A stretch of 64,000 nucleotides of DNA from Desemzia sp. RIT 804 (GCF_016892605.1 NZ_JAFEMV010000002.1:62001-126000), one strand, 5' to 3'. Positions 44,491 to 53,972 are shown, counted from the stretch's first letter. Notes: a model not told the origin generated them from the letters alone. A program made the numbers and translations.

Positions 44491-44896
44491 CTATATTTTT
44501 TTCTGAGCATCCAGAATAAATAAAGAGGCATCTTTGCCCATAAATATTTTTTCTACATGGTAAAAAGTTTTCGATTGAATCTTTTTAAAGCCAATTTGCT
44601 GCGTTAATTTACCTAACGCTTCTTGTTCGAAACCATTATGAACCATTTCAGAATTGACCGCTTTATTTTTGTCAAAATCGACAACGATCAAATGGCCATC
44701 AGAGTTTAAAGCATCGATTGAAATTCATCCAACAAACTCAGTCCTACCAATCCTGTTCCGCATCCGAAATCAACAGCTTTTTGATCTGTTTTCGCAATAT
44801 ATTCCCGTATTCATCAGCAATAATTTTTGCTATCTCTATACGTTCAGGCGTATCATAACCTGCAGCCGTTTTTTCAGAAATACCTGTATTTGCCAT
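44491..44896 (-). pseudogene. Decayed class I SAM-dependent methyltransferase
   Basis: Three reading frames carry successive parts of one protein. MANTGISEKTAAGYDTPERIEIAKIIADEYGN comes first. After a frameshift comes KAVDFGCGTGLVGLSLLDEFQSML (SAM-binding motif I). After a second shift comes HLIVVDFDKNKAVNSEMVHNGFEQEALGKLTQQIGFKKI to the natural end. The stretch between motif I and the C-terminal part, normally about 70 residues, is also missing. It cannot yield an active enzyme. Confidence 0.82.
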
Positions 44897-45001
44897 TATA
44901 AGTTTCTTATCTCTTGAAATTCTTAGCCATCTCTAAAAGATTAAACCATTCTTCTCAAGCTAAGAAGACTGTACCATAATTTTCTCTAGCCAAATATTTT
45001 C

Positions 45002-45712
45002 TCAACACCTGACATATCTGCGTTTGAATCCTAACTTGCCCCGGTCCAGCTCTTTTTGAATACTTGTAGCAGCATCTAGGATACTAGGCTTTTTCTTACC
45101 GCGTTTTACTTCTACCAAGCCAATTTCTGCTGCTGTTTCAACAGCTTTTTCATGAAGTGGCATGTAAGAAATTCCTACTGTATAGACAAAGCTATTCATT
45201 GAAGCTTTGGTTCGTTCTGGTGCGTCATGAATCTCGATTTTTACTTTATCCAGCATAGCGGATAATTTACTCGCAGCAAACTTTTCATCCTTTTGACTGC
45301 CTAATAGCCAACAATAACAACTCCAGCCCGCCGACATTTTTAGCTCATCACCGCTCTGAATCCATTTGTCTGACACTTCTTGAGCGATATCTGCCTCAGA
45401 CAACGTGACTGCAACAACATAATCCGAAATCATAAAGAAATAAGCATCCTCCATCCAACGATTATAATCTGCTTCAGTCATACCATTGGGATCAGCAATT
45501 ACTCCAGCAAAATACATCGCATCGTAGTTCCCTGTTGCATACAATTCTTCTGCTAAATCCTGATTGATTTTAATTTCTTTCGTCAAGGGTTTCATTGCCC
45601 CAGTAGCTACTCCAAAAACAGGCTCATGAGCACCATTTGAGACATATCTTTTTTTGATTCGTTCCTTACCTAATGATTCCAACTCTTGCATGACTGTTTC
45701 TACATTCCACAT
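45002..45712 (-). CDS. DNA alkylation repair protein (AlkD-like HEAT-repeat glycosylase family)
   Basis: 236 residues, all alpha-helical. The N-terminal ELESLGKERIKKRYVSNGAHEPVFGVATGAMKPLTKEIKINQDLAEELYATGNYDAMYFAGVIADP matches the alkylation-repair family (PF08713). These fold as HEAT-like repeats around DNA carrying alkylated bases. Activity is not certain because the family includes structural homologues without glycosylase activity. Single gene; no adaptive-response partners nearby. Confidence 0.8.
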   Translation of the reverse strand: MWNVETVMQELESLGKERIKKRYVSNGAHEPVFGVATGAMKPLTKEIKINQDLAEELYATGNYDAMYFAGVIADPNGMTEADYNRWMEDAYFFMISDYVVAVTLSEADIAQEVSDKWIQSGDELKMSAGWSCYCWLLGSQKDEKFAASKLSAMLDKVKIEIHDAPERTKASMNSFVYTVGISYMPLHEKAVETAAEIGLVEVKRGKKKPSILDAATSIQKELDRGKLGFKRRYVRC

Positions 45713-46058
45713 TTACACTTCCCCCTACTCCACAAACGTTTAATCTTATTATTTTAAGTCTACCATACTTTATCCTCGTGTGTTTAGCTGATTTCCTTCA
45801 TTTTATCCCCTTACTAAATACTCTTGATTTTTTTACACAATACTACTTTTTTGCTTTTCTCTTTGGTTTTAATATGGACACAGGTGAGCCTCCTCATGCT
45901 TCTTATATAATTAGTAGGTTATGTTGTATACTCAGAGTTATTATTTACCATTTCACTAACTTTAACTCCAGATAAATATTTCCTGCAAAGAGTTCAAAGT
46001 TTCATCATGACGGTCTTAACCTTGATTTTCGTCTACTTTTACAAACAACAGACAGAAA
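45713..46058. other. Intergenic region without a supported gene
   Basis: AT-rich and T-rich on the plus strand. Hydrophobic translations appear on the plus strand (for example around YVVYSELLFTISLTLTPDKY and MTVLTLIFVYFYKQQ, near 45920-46050). They lack a start and a ribosome site and are interrupted by stops. They may be a relic of a membrane protein, but T-rich DNA gives such frames by chance. Confidence 0.3.
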
Positions 46059-46087
46059 AAGCAGCGCAAAAATCTGCGCTGCTTTCC
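46059..46087 (-). terminator. Terminator of the dus gene
   Basis: Arms AAAGCAGCGCA and TGCGCTGCTTT, with TTTTTC after it on the minus strand, 27 bp beyond the stop. Confidence 0.8.
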
Positions 46088-46113
46088 TTTGTATCCTAAT
46101 CACATTAAAACTT

Positions 46114-47097
46114 TTATTTTTCTTCTAACACATCTGGATTATTTGCTTCAAATTCATCCAATAAAGTTCGTGCCTCATCAATGGACTGTGTCTCCATTAG
46201 TTGCGCTCTTAAATCGCTCGCTCCACGAATACCACGAACATATATCTTGAAAAAGCGGCGTAGTGGTTTAAATGAACGCTCTTCGTTTGCAAAATATTCT
46301 TCAAATAAATCTAAATGAAGACGGAAAAGGTCCAATAATTCTTTGCTGGAATGCTCTTTTGGTTCTTTTTCAAATGCATAGGGATTAGTAAAGACACCGC
46401 GCCCAATCATAATTCCATCGATACCATATTCTTCAACCAGCTTCAGACCTGTTTCGCGATCAGGAATGTCACCATTTACGGTCAACAATGTATCCGGAGC
46501 GACTTCATCACGGAGTTTTTTGATATCTGCAATCATGTCCCAGTGAGCATTCCCTTTACTCATTTCTTTTCTGGTACGCAAATGAATCGACAGGTTAGCA
46601 ATGTCTTGTTGTAAAACATGTGTCAACCAATCACGGTATTCATCAACATGAGTGTATCCCAGTCTGGTTTTGACACTAACTGGTAATCCACCGGCTTTTG
46701 CTGCTTGTATCAATTCCGCAGCAACTTCTGGACGTTGGATAAGACCGCTGCCCTTCCCTTTTCCTGCTACATTCGGTACTGGACAACCCATATTAATATC
46801 AATTCCGCTAAAGCCTTCTTCTGCCATCCCAATACTCATTTGTCGGAAATGCTCTGGTTGGTCTCCCCAAATATGAGCTACAAGCGGTTGTTCATCTTCT
46901 GTAAAAATCAAGCGTCCTCGTACACTGTCTTTTCCTTCAGGATGACAGTAACTAACCGTGTTTGTAAATTCTGTAAAAAATACATCCGGTTTGCCTGCTT
47001 TACTGATTACATGACGAAAAGCAACATCCGTTACATCTTCCATCGGTGCTAGGATAAAAAACGGTCGCGGCAAATTATTCCAAAAATTTTCTTTCAT
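46114..47097 (-). CDS. tRNA-dihydrouridine synthase
   Basis: 327 residues. FMN-dependent TIM barrel: [13 protein letters not shown] at the start, [22 protein letters not shown] with the catalytic Cys, VSVKTRLG and [14 protein letters not shown] at the phosphate-binding end. A helical C-terminal domain binds tRNA. It reduces uridine in the tRNA D-loop. The sequence is divergent from the DusB copy usual in Firmicutes, so this is probably a second Dus. Terminators lie on both sides. Confidence 0.92.
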   Translation of the reverse strand: MKENFWNNLPRPFFILAPMEDVTDVAFRHVISKAGKPDVFFTEFTNTVSYCHPEGKDSVRGRLIFTEDEQPLVAHIWGDQPEHFRQMSIGMAEEGFSGIDINMGCPVPNVAGKGKGSGLIQRPEVAAELIQAAKAGGLPVSVKTRLGYTHVDEYRDWLTHVLQQDIANLSIHLRTRKEMSKGNAHWDMIADIKKLRDEVAPDTLLTVNGDIPDRETGLKLVEEYGIDGIMIGRGVFTNPYAFEKEPKEHSSKELLDLFRLHLDLFEEYFANEERSFKPLRRFFKIYVRGIRGASDLRAQLMETQSIDEARTLLDEFEANNPDVLEEK

Positions 47098-47137
47098 ATA
47101 AAAACCCTCTCGTTATAGGTGTAAATTTTTATCTCAA

Positions 47138-47169
47138 AAATAAAAAGCAGAAAAACCCCTGCTTTTTAG
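47138..47169 (-). terminator. Terminator, probably of the 47.3 kb gene
   Basis: Arms AAAAAGCAG and CTGCTTTTT, with a T-run on the minus strand. It lies about 175 bp beyond the stop at 47343; the intervening sequence shows no gene. Confidence 0.6.
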
Positions 47170-47342
47170 CTTATATTAGTCTATACTATTTTATCAAACT
47201 GGCTACAATAGTCTATTCTAACAAATTTGAGTTGAAAACGAAACTGTTTTTTATGAGAATATTGTGAAGTAATATAAAGCTGAAGGAAAATGTGGACTTA
47301 TGTGCTTTTAAGTTTAACCGTTCATCAGCTAACGTTCACTCT

Positions 47343-47993
47343 TTAATAATGGCCAAAACGATGCGCAAAATCTTCCACGCCTAATCTACAAGCTGTTTTA
47401 TTCCCCACCATTCGAAACATCTCGAAGTAATCCAGACTATCAAACGTAGCTGTATCAATCGGTTCAACCCCAATACGATTCCCGGCCCAACTCCCATTGA
47501 ATTCACTTTTTTGCTCTGCTTGAGCTAGAATAAAGTATGGCATCAAGTTGTTCTTCAACTTAAATAAACGTTGATCAATCGTCATAAATAGATGCGAATC
47601 ATAATTAATGAGCACATATTGATTCACAAATTTTTCCCATCTCTTCTTTAGTTTGTTTGCTTCTGAAGGGGGAATTGTAATGATATTGATTCCGTTCTCT
47701 TTGCGAATTCTATGATTTATTTTCTGTTTGTACTTTCGGTGATATATATATCCTTCTTGCTCAAGCAGGTATTCTGTTGCATCCGGTGAATCCTCAACTA
47801 TGGCAATCCTATCGCCTTTCCATTCATCCATCAACAAATGAAACAATTCATATTGAAATGGATTCCCAAATCGTGGATGAATAAAAGAAATTTCCATTAT
47901 ACTGCTCTCACCAGACAGAATTAATTTTGCCGGCTCTAGAATGCATTTTTTATCTAGGTTTACCAATAATTTTCCATGCTCAATTGTTTTCAA
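47343..47993 (-). CDS. Conserved-looking hypothetical protein
   Basis: 216 residues, soluble, mixed alpha/beta, no membrane segment. Notable parts are MEISFIHPRFGNPFQYELFHLLMDEWKGDRIAIVEDSPDATEYLLEQEGYIYHRKYK and a C-terminal VGNKTACRLGVEDFAHRFGHY. The N-terminal half has a faint look of an acetyltransferase-like fold, which I would not insist on. The TTG at 47993 is seven bases from GGAGG; the ATG at 48065 has no site. It lies next to the presumed insertion carrying the STAND gene. Function unknown. Confidence 0.6.
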   Translation of the reverse strand: MKTIEHGKLLVNLDKKCILEPAKLILSGESSIMEISFIHPRFGNPFQYELFHLLMDEWKGDRIAIVEDSPDATEYLLEQEGYIYHRKYKQKINHRIRKENGINIITIPPSEANKLKKRWEKFVNQYVLINYDSHLFMTIDQRLFKLKNNLMPYFILAQAEQKSEFNGSWAGNRIGVEPIDTATFDSLDYFEMFRMVGNKTACRLGVEDFAHRFGHY

Positions 47994-48121
47994 AATCAAC
48001 GCCTCCAATATATTTTGTCGGATTTTACTCCTCAATATAGAGTACGCAATTTTAGTAAATTTCATTTTTAAAATGAAAAAACATCAACTTAATTTGCCTC
48101 GCTAACGCTTAAAATAGAAAC

Positions 48122-48162
48122 AGCCCATAATATCATTAAAATATTATAGGCTTAAATTAGCT
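48122..48162. repeat. Left copy of the direct repeat flanking the STAND gene
   Basis: It starts AGCCCATAATATCATTAA and ends TTAAATTAGCT. It matches 52520-52561 in the same orientation with three substitutions and one indel, and weaker similarity continues for another 40 bp. The core is itself a hairpin (GCCCATAATAT with its near complement), so this copy may act as terminator of the STAND gene. Confidence 0.7.
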
Positions 48163-48249
48163 GTTTAAATTAGTCAAAACCCTGTTGTTCTATTTAATTT
48201 TTCTATTCAGTATTGTCATTTTTATCAACTTCATCAACATTTACCTTTT

Positions 48250-51200
48250 CTATATAATACTTGTATAATCCCCATTTAAAAAATTTAAATATACTTTCTC
48301 TATTTCCTTTAATGTATACAAAACCGTATCATAAAGTCCTGTTTTTTTTAATACAGATAAATCTTTTTCTTTATAAATTTCTATAATATGTACGTTCATA
48401 CTTCTGTTATATCTTGTTGCTTTTCCAATTAATAGAGTTAACTGTTCTTCACTTAACTCATCTACATCATTTATATCAATATACATGCCAATATTCAAAT
48501 ATTCGGCGACATTCAAAGCACTAATAATATGACGAACAGAACCTTGAACTTTTCTATCCGAAGATATATTTATAGTTAATTCCATCTCTTCCAGTAATAA
48601 TATGACTCTCTCTTCATTGCTCAAATTCTCAAAGTGGTTCATAAATTGTTTTAATAGAGGGTAAAGATGATTCTCATTAAACTTCTCTGAATCTATTTCT
48701 TCAAATAACTTGTACAAAAGTCTTTCTAACTCATATTCTATATATTCCACTACTCCAAAAGTGATCGTTTTGCTATTTATTCCATCAAGATAAGTAGGTA
48801 TTTTTTTTAAATGTATTTCTTCTGAGCTTTTTTGCAATACAACATTATACAAGTCTTCTTCTCCATTTGAAATGAACGATGCAAAACAGTAGGTTAATAA
48901 TAAATTATTTTGAAGAACAAGCCAAGTATCATTTTTGATTAATAAAAATTTAAAAACTATCATTTCTAATTGCTCGTCATCTTTAAGGTACGTTTGATAA
49001 ATACTACTTTTTTTGAAATTTCTTTCAGAAACACTATCTTGTCCATTTTCTAAAACTTGTAAAAATAATTCGATACAGAAATTCAAAAATTTTTTTATCA
49101 GATCCATGTCTTCGTTGTTTATATAATACAAAAGAGCTGTGTAAAACAAAGTTATATTATTGTTAATGACATAATCCTCATTATTTTCTAGGAGAGACAA
49201 AAATTCTTTTAAAGGTTTCTCTGCTTCTAAATATTCATATATATACCATGGTGCTTTTCTTTCTACTATCTCTAATAACTGTTTTTTTCTCTCTTTTGTT
49301 AATAAACTTCTATTTATCATATCTATTATTTCTTCATCTTCTAATCTATAATCGTCTAATTCATAAAAATAATCAGTATTCTCATTTACGATCCGTTCGT
49401 AGTTTTGTTCTTCTTTCGTTATAATTTTTTCAGATAATTCTTCTTTATTTTTATTATATTCATTTACTCTATCTATTCGATTATAGTCAACTCCAGTGGT
49501 ATCGCATATCTCTTGTTTAAATTTTTTTGTATATCTTACTCCATATTCTTCAAATATATCTGGCATGGAATCAATAAGAAAATCTAACTCAAAATCCATA
49601 TCCTCATATATAAAGTATTCTAAACTATCTAATATTATAGTTTTTAAGTTCTTTTTTACATAAATATCGCTTGCTTGTTTAAATTTTTTATACTCAACTG
49701 GAAATATTTTTTCAAAACTTTTAGAATATCTAAAGTGATTTATATTAAATATACGCAAATAATAATTTTTAATAATTGTATTTCCATCAAAATATATACT
49801 TTTTTCCATAAATCTTTCCAATACATCGGGAAAATTTATTAATTCATAATAATTCATATAAAAATTATCATTTTCCATATCCTTGCAATACTCATAAATA
49901 TATTGCTCTAGAAAGGTGTGCAATTTTTTTTGCTTATTTTTATCACATAGACGAATTAAGTGAAATACCCTTCCTAGAGTGTTTTCTTCATCTGGATGCA
50001 TTAGTTCCGCATTTTCTCTATCACCATAATCAGCTATTCTCATTGGCAGAGTGTAGAGTTCATTTATGCATTTAGTTTCAATTAAACTATTTAGCTCTTT
50101 GGAACATTTTTTTGAAAAATGTTCCAAAATATATAGTATTTGATCATAAAAAGATGCTATCTTTAATAATATTGGAACATATCGTTCAACATTATTATTA
50201 ACATAATCGTATAGAAAATCTTCAAAAGAAGGATTTTGGAAAGAGACTATAACACTTTCTTCATCGTAATCTAAATTTGTTACTATTATTGTTTTTTCTA
50301 ATTCAGAAAAAATTTTTTCAAAACCTTTTATATCGAAATTTATTGAGAAGTACTTTGAATAAGTAATCTTTACATCTATTAAGTCAATATATTCATGTGA
50401 AAACAGAATAATACAAGCTACTATTTTAGCTTCTGTAGACAAATTTTCAAAAATACTTGTCCAAAAATTCTCTGGATAATCTAAGTAATAAAATAAAGAT
50501 TCGAGATATTGATGTGAATCAACTTTTTGTCCGTCATTATTAGACAAATACAAATCAATTACTCGTGGATTATAACCATAATGTGAAATGATTCTATCAT
50601 TGTTATAATAAATAGTCCTTATGGTTTTTAAATTTAAATTTGAGGCTTTTAAATGTTGGAATAAAATTTGAGTCTTCTCTGAATTACTGTACTTTTCTAA
50701 TGTACACTGCAGTTTAAAATTTCCAACTATACTATATAGCACATCATTTTGATATAGAGCTTGTTGTAAAATATACTCTCTTGAAGTCAAAATCATTTTT
50801 TTGTTTTTCATTTCAGGATCATTTCTAAATGATTGTATAAGTCTTTCCAAGCGATTTTCTTCTATATTCTTTCTATTATTATAAAAAACACTTCCCCAGA
50901 AATCATCCAAAATAAATACTTGTTGTTCATCAGGGTCTTTCATACTCCCATAAACTTCTTCAATTGAATTAATCCACGTAAATCCTTTAGAAGAGTTATT
51001 CTGTAAAAATGCAATAGCTAGCATATATGCCATTGACGTTTTCCCCATTCCTGGATCTCCAGAAATTAGTACTACATTTTCTCTGTCCAATATGTCAAAC
51101 GCCTTTCTGTACATATTGGACTGAACATACATTCTCACAGTTTTTAATGCGCGTTTTAGCTCAAACTCAGATTCTCTAAGTCGTGGCTTATTTATAGAGT

Positions 51201-51666
51201 TATCAACTATGTCTGAAAGTATATCTATGCTGTTTAACCAAAGTTTATGATAATTTCTCTCTACTTTTTCATACCCAGGCATACCCAAAAGATTATTTAG
51301 GTCTTTTGACGTTAAGATATCGCTTGTATCTTTAATATATCCTTTAAATAGTTTGTAAATTTCTTTTTTATTTCCTGGCGAAAGGTTCATAGAAATACAC
51401 AAAATATATCTAGTAGGTTGTAATTTTTGAACTTTAGGTAACTCTTCTTTTTTTAGAGAATATTTTAATTTCGAAAAATTAGTTCTATATCTTTTAGCTT
51501 GTAAAATAATGGTTTCTTCATTAGTACGATACAAGCCATCTATTCCTTCATCTTTACCATCTCTGAAAGACTCAAAATGTAGTCCTTCTTTTATTTGAAC
51601 AATATCTCGAGCTAACTCTTGAAATTCCAACGGTTCTAATAGTGCATGAAAATCATAATTTTTCAT
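48250..51666 (-). CDS. Mrr-type nuclease fused to STAND NTPase (putative anti-phage defence)
   Basis: 1138 residues. The N-terminal PD-(D/E)xK nuclease domain of Mrr type (about 1-120) shows ESFRDGKDEGIDGLY with Asp43, then ILQAKRY (Gln56-Ala57-Lys58). A STAND/NACHT-like NTPase follows: Walker A GDPGMGKT (203-210), Walker B VFILDDFWG (250-258) and LTSREY (sensor/arginine region, near 295). About 700 helical residues at the C-terminus have no recognised motif and could be the sensor. This architecture is like Avs or nSTAND3 defence proteins, in which binding of a phage protein triggers the nuclease. The DNA is more AT-rich than the neighbours. ATG at 51666 preferred (AAAGGTGA upstream). Confidence 0.85.
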   Translation of the reverse strand: MKNYDFHALLEPLEFQELARDIVQIKEGLHFESFRDGKDEGIDGLYRTNEETIILQAKRYRTNFSKLKYSLKKEELPKVQKLQPTRYILCISMNLSPGNKKEIYKLFKGYIKDTSDILTSKDLNNLLGMPGYEKVERNYHKLWLNSIDILSDIVDNSINKPRLRESEFELKRALKTVRMYVQSNMYRKAFDILDRENVVLISGDPGMGKTSMAYMLAIAFLQNNSSKGFTWINSIEEVYGSMKDPDEQQVFILDDFWGSVFYNNRKNIEENRLERLIQSFRNDPEMKNKKMILTSREYILQQALYQNDVLYSIVGNFKLQCTLEKYSNSEKTQILFQHLKASNLNLKTIRTIYYNNDRIISHYGYNPRVIDLYLSNNDGQKVDSHQYLESLFYYLDYPENFWTSIFENLSTEAKIVACIILFSHEYIDLIDVKITYSKYFSINFDIKGFEKIFSELEKTIIVTNLDYDEESVIVSFQNPSFEDFLYDYVNNNVERYVPILLKIASFYDQILYILEHFSKKCSKELNSLIETKCINELYTLPMRIADYGDRENAELMHPDEENTLGRVFHLIRLCDKNKQKKLHTFLEQYIYEYCKDMENDNFYMNYYELINFPDVLERFMEKSIYFDGNTIIKNYYLRIFNINHFRYSKSFEKIFPVEYKKFKQASDIYVKKNLKTIILDSLEYFIYEDMDFELDFLIDSMPDIFEEYGVRYTKKFKQEICDTTGVDYNRIDRVNEYNKNKEELSEKIITKEEQNYERIVNENTDYFYELDDYRLEDEEIIDMINRSLLTKERKKQLLEIVERKAPWYIYEYLEAEKPLKEFLSLLENNEDYVINNNITLFYTALLYYINNEDMDLIKKFLNFCIELFLQVLENGQDSVSERNFKKSSIYQTYLKDDEQLEMIVFKFLLIKNDTWLVLQNNLLLTYCFASFISNGEEDLYNVVLQKSSEEIHLKKIPTYLDGINSKTITFGVVEYIEYELERLLYKLFEEIDSEKFNENHLYPLLKQFMNHFENLSNEERVILLLEEMELTINISSDRKVQGSVRHIISALNVAEYLNIGMYIDINDVDELSEEQLTLLIGKATRYNRSMNVHIIEIYKEKDLSVLKKTGLYDTVLYTLKEIEKVYLNFLNGDYTSII

Positions 51667-52261
51667 TATCTCCTTCACCTTTCAAATTAATACTTTAATT
51701 TAACAATTTATTGTTCTTAACAAATTACTATGACTTCGAATGATATATGCTTCTAAAAAACTTGAAAATCTAGTTTTTAATACCTCCATATTTTATCTAT
51801 CATCACTTGACACAATATCTAAAATCGTGATTTTTTCTTCACTGTATTTAATAAATTTCAAAAAAAAGGAGATGCTTATGAATCGATGAAACATTTGGCA
51901 ATTACTAATCAGAAAATAGGCTCTGCTTTTAATGTGATGGTTGAAGAACTTACAAGATACCCCATGATCAACTCAAAAAAAATAATTCCAATAGAGAAAT
52001 AGTACCATAAATAAGAAATACTGGTTATCTTTGAACGAGAAAAATAGTGACGAAAACAGTTTTAAATTGATTTTTAAATAATTTTTCTTATAAAAAAGGC
52101 ATTTATACAACTCCTAATTTGCTTGGTTTAATCGCTTTAACATAGCAAATGGAGTTTATCTTTGTACATTTCAAAAAATAAAATATCCTACTATAGTAAG
52201 TCTTTAAAAATGCTTTTGAAAAATATGAATGATTCAGGTTCAGCTATCATTTCTTAAGGCT
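51667..52261. other. AT-rich region upstream of the STAND gene, no supported gene
   Basis: Presumably holds the STAND gene promoter. A plus-strand frame at about 51826-52003 gives GDAYESMKHLAITNQKIGSAFNVMVEELTRYPMINSKKIIP. It looks protein-like but has no good start and may be a relic. Nothing else is recognisable. Confidence 0.3.
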
Positions 52262-52503
52262 CTTCCTCATCTAACATTGGTAGAAAGTCTAAGTTGCTTA
52301 AATACTAACTTCTAGAAATTTCTGGAGGATTCGGGGTTGCTGGTAGCCATGTAAAGGATGCAATGTGAATTACAAATCGTTAGCGCTTCAGCGCTTATGC
52401 TTTGTTTGAAGCTTGCAAGCTTGGAGACCTTGGCTCCAAGCGTTCCCATGGATCTCACCAAGCAACCCCGATTCCGAAGGAAATTTCTTTCACAGCACCA
52501 TAA
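52262..52503 (+). repeat. Dispersed palindromic element, family A, copy 3 (long form)
   Basis: It shares with the 4.5 kb copy the lead CTAAGTTGCTTAAATACTAA, the arms GGATTCGGGGTTGCTGGT and ACCAAGCAACCCCGATTC, and the apical CTTGGAG/CTCCAAG. It carries about 65 extra bases with a small hairpin AAGCGCTGAAGCGCT (minus sense) on the left side. Same orientation as the other copies. Confidence 0.75.
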
Positions 52504-52517
52504 ACAGATATCCAGAA

Positions 52518-52561
52518 AAAGCCCATAACATCATTAAGATATTATGGGCCTTAAATTAGCT
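52518..52561 (-). terminator. Terminator of rlmD; right copy of the direct repeat
   Basis: On the minus strand GCCCATAATATC, loop, GATGTTATGGGC, then TTTTTC. It lies 43 bp past the rlmD stop. 52520-52561 is repeated at 48122-48162 beyond the STAND gene. Confidence 0.8.
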
Positions 52562-52592
52562 ATACGAACTAAACAAAATCGTATTGATCTAT

Positions 52593-53972
52593 TTATTTGT
52601 TTCTAGTAAGCAATGTTACCGACTCAACATGGTTTGTTTGTGGGAACATATCCACTGGTTGGACTTTTTCAACATTATAGCCACCTTCAGCTAATAAAGC
52701 TAAGTCACGGGCTAATGTTGCAGGGTTACAGCTGACATAAACCATTTTGCTTGGTTTCATCTCAATAACTGCATCAATAAATTGTCCTTCTAAACCTTTA
52801 CGCGGCGGATCTACTACTAATAAATCAGCAGTGCGTTCTTCTTTACTCCATTCAAGCATGACTTCTTCAGCTGCTCCAACTTGGTAAGTTACATTTTCTA
52901 CACCATTTAACACAGCGTTGCGTTTAGCATCCTCAACAGCCATTTCAATGATTTCGATTCCGTAAACTTCTTTAGCTTGTTTAGCCAAAGCTAGAGTGAT
53001 CGTACCAATACCACAATAAGCATCAATAACAGTTTCTTCACCAGTCATTGCAGCAAAATCTAGTACTGTTTGGTACAGTTTTTCTGTTTGCAATGGATTT
53101 ACTTGATAGAACGAACGATGAGAGATCTCAAATGTATTCCCCATCAATTCATCCGTAAATTTGTCTTCTCCATACAATACGATAGCATCTTGTCCTAAGA
53201 TCACGTTTGTACCTCTTGGATTGACATTTTGAACGATGCTGACAACCTCTGGCAATGCTTCAAGAATATCTGGAATAATCTTGCTTGTTGGGAACAATTT
53301 TGCTGTACGTGTTACTAACACGATCATCATTTCACCAGTATGGTACCCTCTGCGCACTACGATGTGGCGTAAGTTCCCTGTGTTGTCTTTTTCGCTGTAC
53401 GGTTTAACACCATATTCACGCATAATGTCTCGAACAGCAATAATAGCTTGATCGATTTTAGGATCTTGGATCAGGAAGTCTTCAATAGGAATCAAGTCAT
53501 GACTATTTTTACGGTAAAAACCGGTTGTCAATAGATCCCCAACTTTACGAACTGGAACCTGAGCTTTATTACGGTATCCCCAAGGCTCTTCCATTCCGAT
53601 AGTATCCAATACTGGAACTTCCGGCATTCTTGCAATACGTTGCATCACATTCTCAACTTGTTGCTTTTTAAATGCTAATTGAGCTGAATAGGACATGTGT
53701 TGCAATGGTGTGATTCCTGTACGAGTATACATTTGATTTCTTAAAGGCACACGGTCATTGCTTGAAGTCAATCGATTCATGACTTTTGCGTAACCATACG
53801 TTTTTCCTGTTTTGTGAACTTTGATCTCTACTTTTTCGCCTGGTAAGGCATCTTCAATAAAAAGAGGATATCCTTTTACTTTACCTACACCCATACCTTC
53901 AAATGTTAAATCTTCAATCGTAACCGTATGCTGTTCGTTTTTGCTTACTGGAATAGTTTGTTCTTTTTTCAA
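52593..53972 (-). CDS. rlmD: 23S rRNA (uracil-5-)-methyltransferase (RlmD/RlmCD type)
   Basis: 459 residues. N-terminal TRAM domain (VTIEDLTFEGMGVGKVKGYPLFIEDALPGEKVEIKV). SAM motif DAYCGIGTITLALAKQAKEVYGIE, and VVDPPRKGLE with catalytic VSCNPATLARDLALL (Cys). It makes 5-methyluridine in 23S rRNA. I prefer the TTG at 53972, eight bases after GGAG; the frame opens with a GTG at 53990. The 3' end (NHVESVTLL) corresponds to a known integration hotspot for mobile elements in streptococci. Confidence 0.92.
   Translation of the reverse strand: MKKEQTIPVSKNEQHTVTIEDLTFEGMGVGKVKGYPLFIEDALPGEKVEIKVHKTGKTYGYAKVMNRLTSSNDRVPLRNQMYTRTGITPLQHMSYSAQLAFKKQQVENVMQRIARMPEVPVLDTIGMEEPWGYRNKAQVPVRKVGDLLTTGFYRKNSHDLIPIEDFLIQDPKIDQAIIAVRDIMREYGVKPYSEKDNTGNLRHIVVRRGYHTGEMMIVLVTRTAKLFPTSKIIPDILEALPEVVSIVQNVNPRGTNVILGQDAIVLYGEDKFTDELMGNTFEISHRSFYQVNPLQTEKLYQTVLDFAAMTGEETVIDAYCGIGTITLALAKQAKEVYGIEIIEMAVEDAKRNAVLNGVENVTYQVGAAEEVMLEWSKEERTADLLVVDPPRKGLEGQFIDAVIEMKPSKMVYVSCNPATLARDLALLAEGGYNVEKVQPVDMFPQTNHVESVTLLTRNK

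Noticed and set aside
45778-45975. 65-codon plus-strand frame and neighbouring hydrophobic translation
   Set aside because: T-rich DNA gives hydrophobic peptides by chance; no ribosome site, interrupted by stops. A membrane-protein relic cannot be excluded.
48250-51666. Restriction-modification system
   Set aside because: The Mrr-like nuclease could suggest type IV restriction, but the NTPase is of STAND type (not McrB or helicase), and no methyltransferase or specificity gene is adjacent.
51826-52003. Protein-like plus-strand stretch near the STAND gene (possible antitoxin or partner)
   Set aside because: No convincing start codon or ribosome site and no recognised fold; kept only as a note in the intergenic entry.
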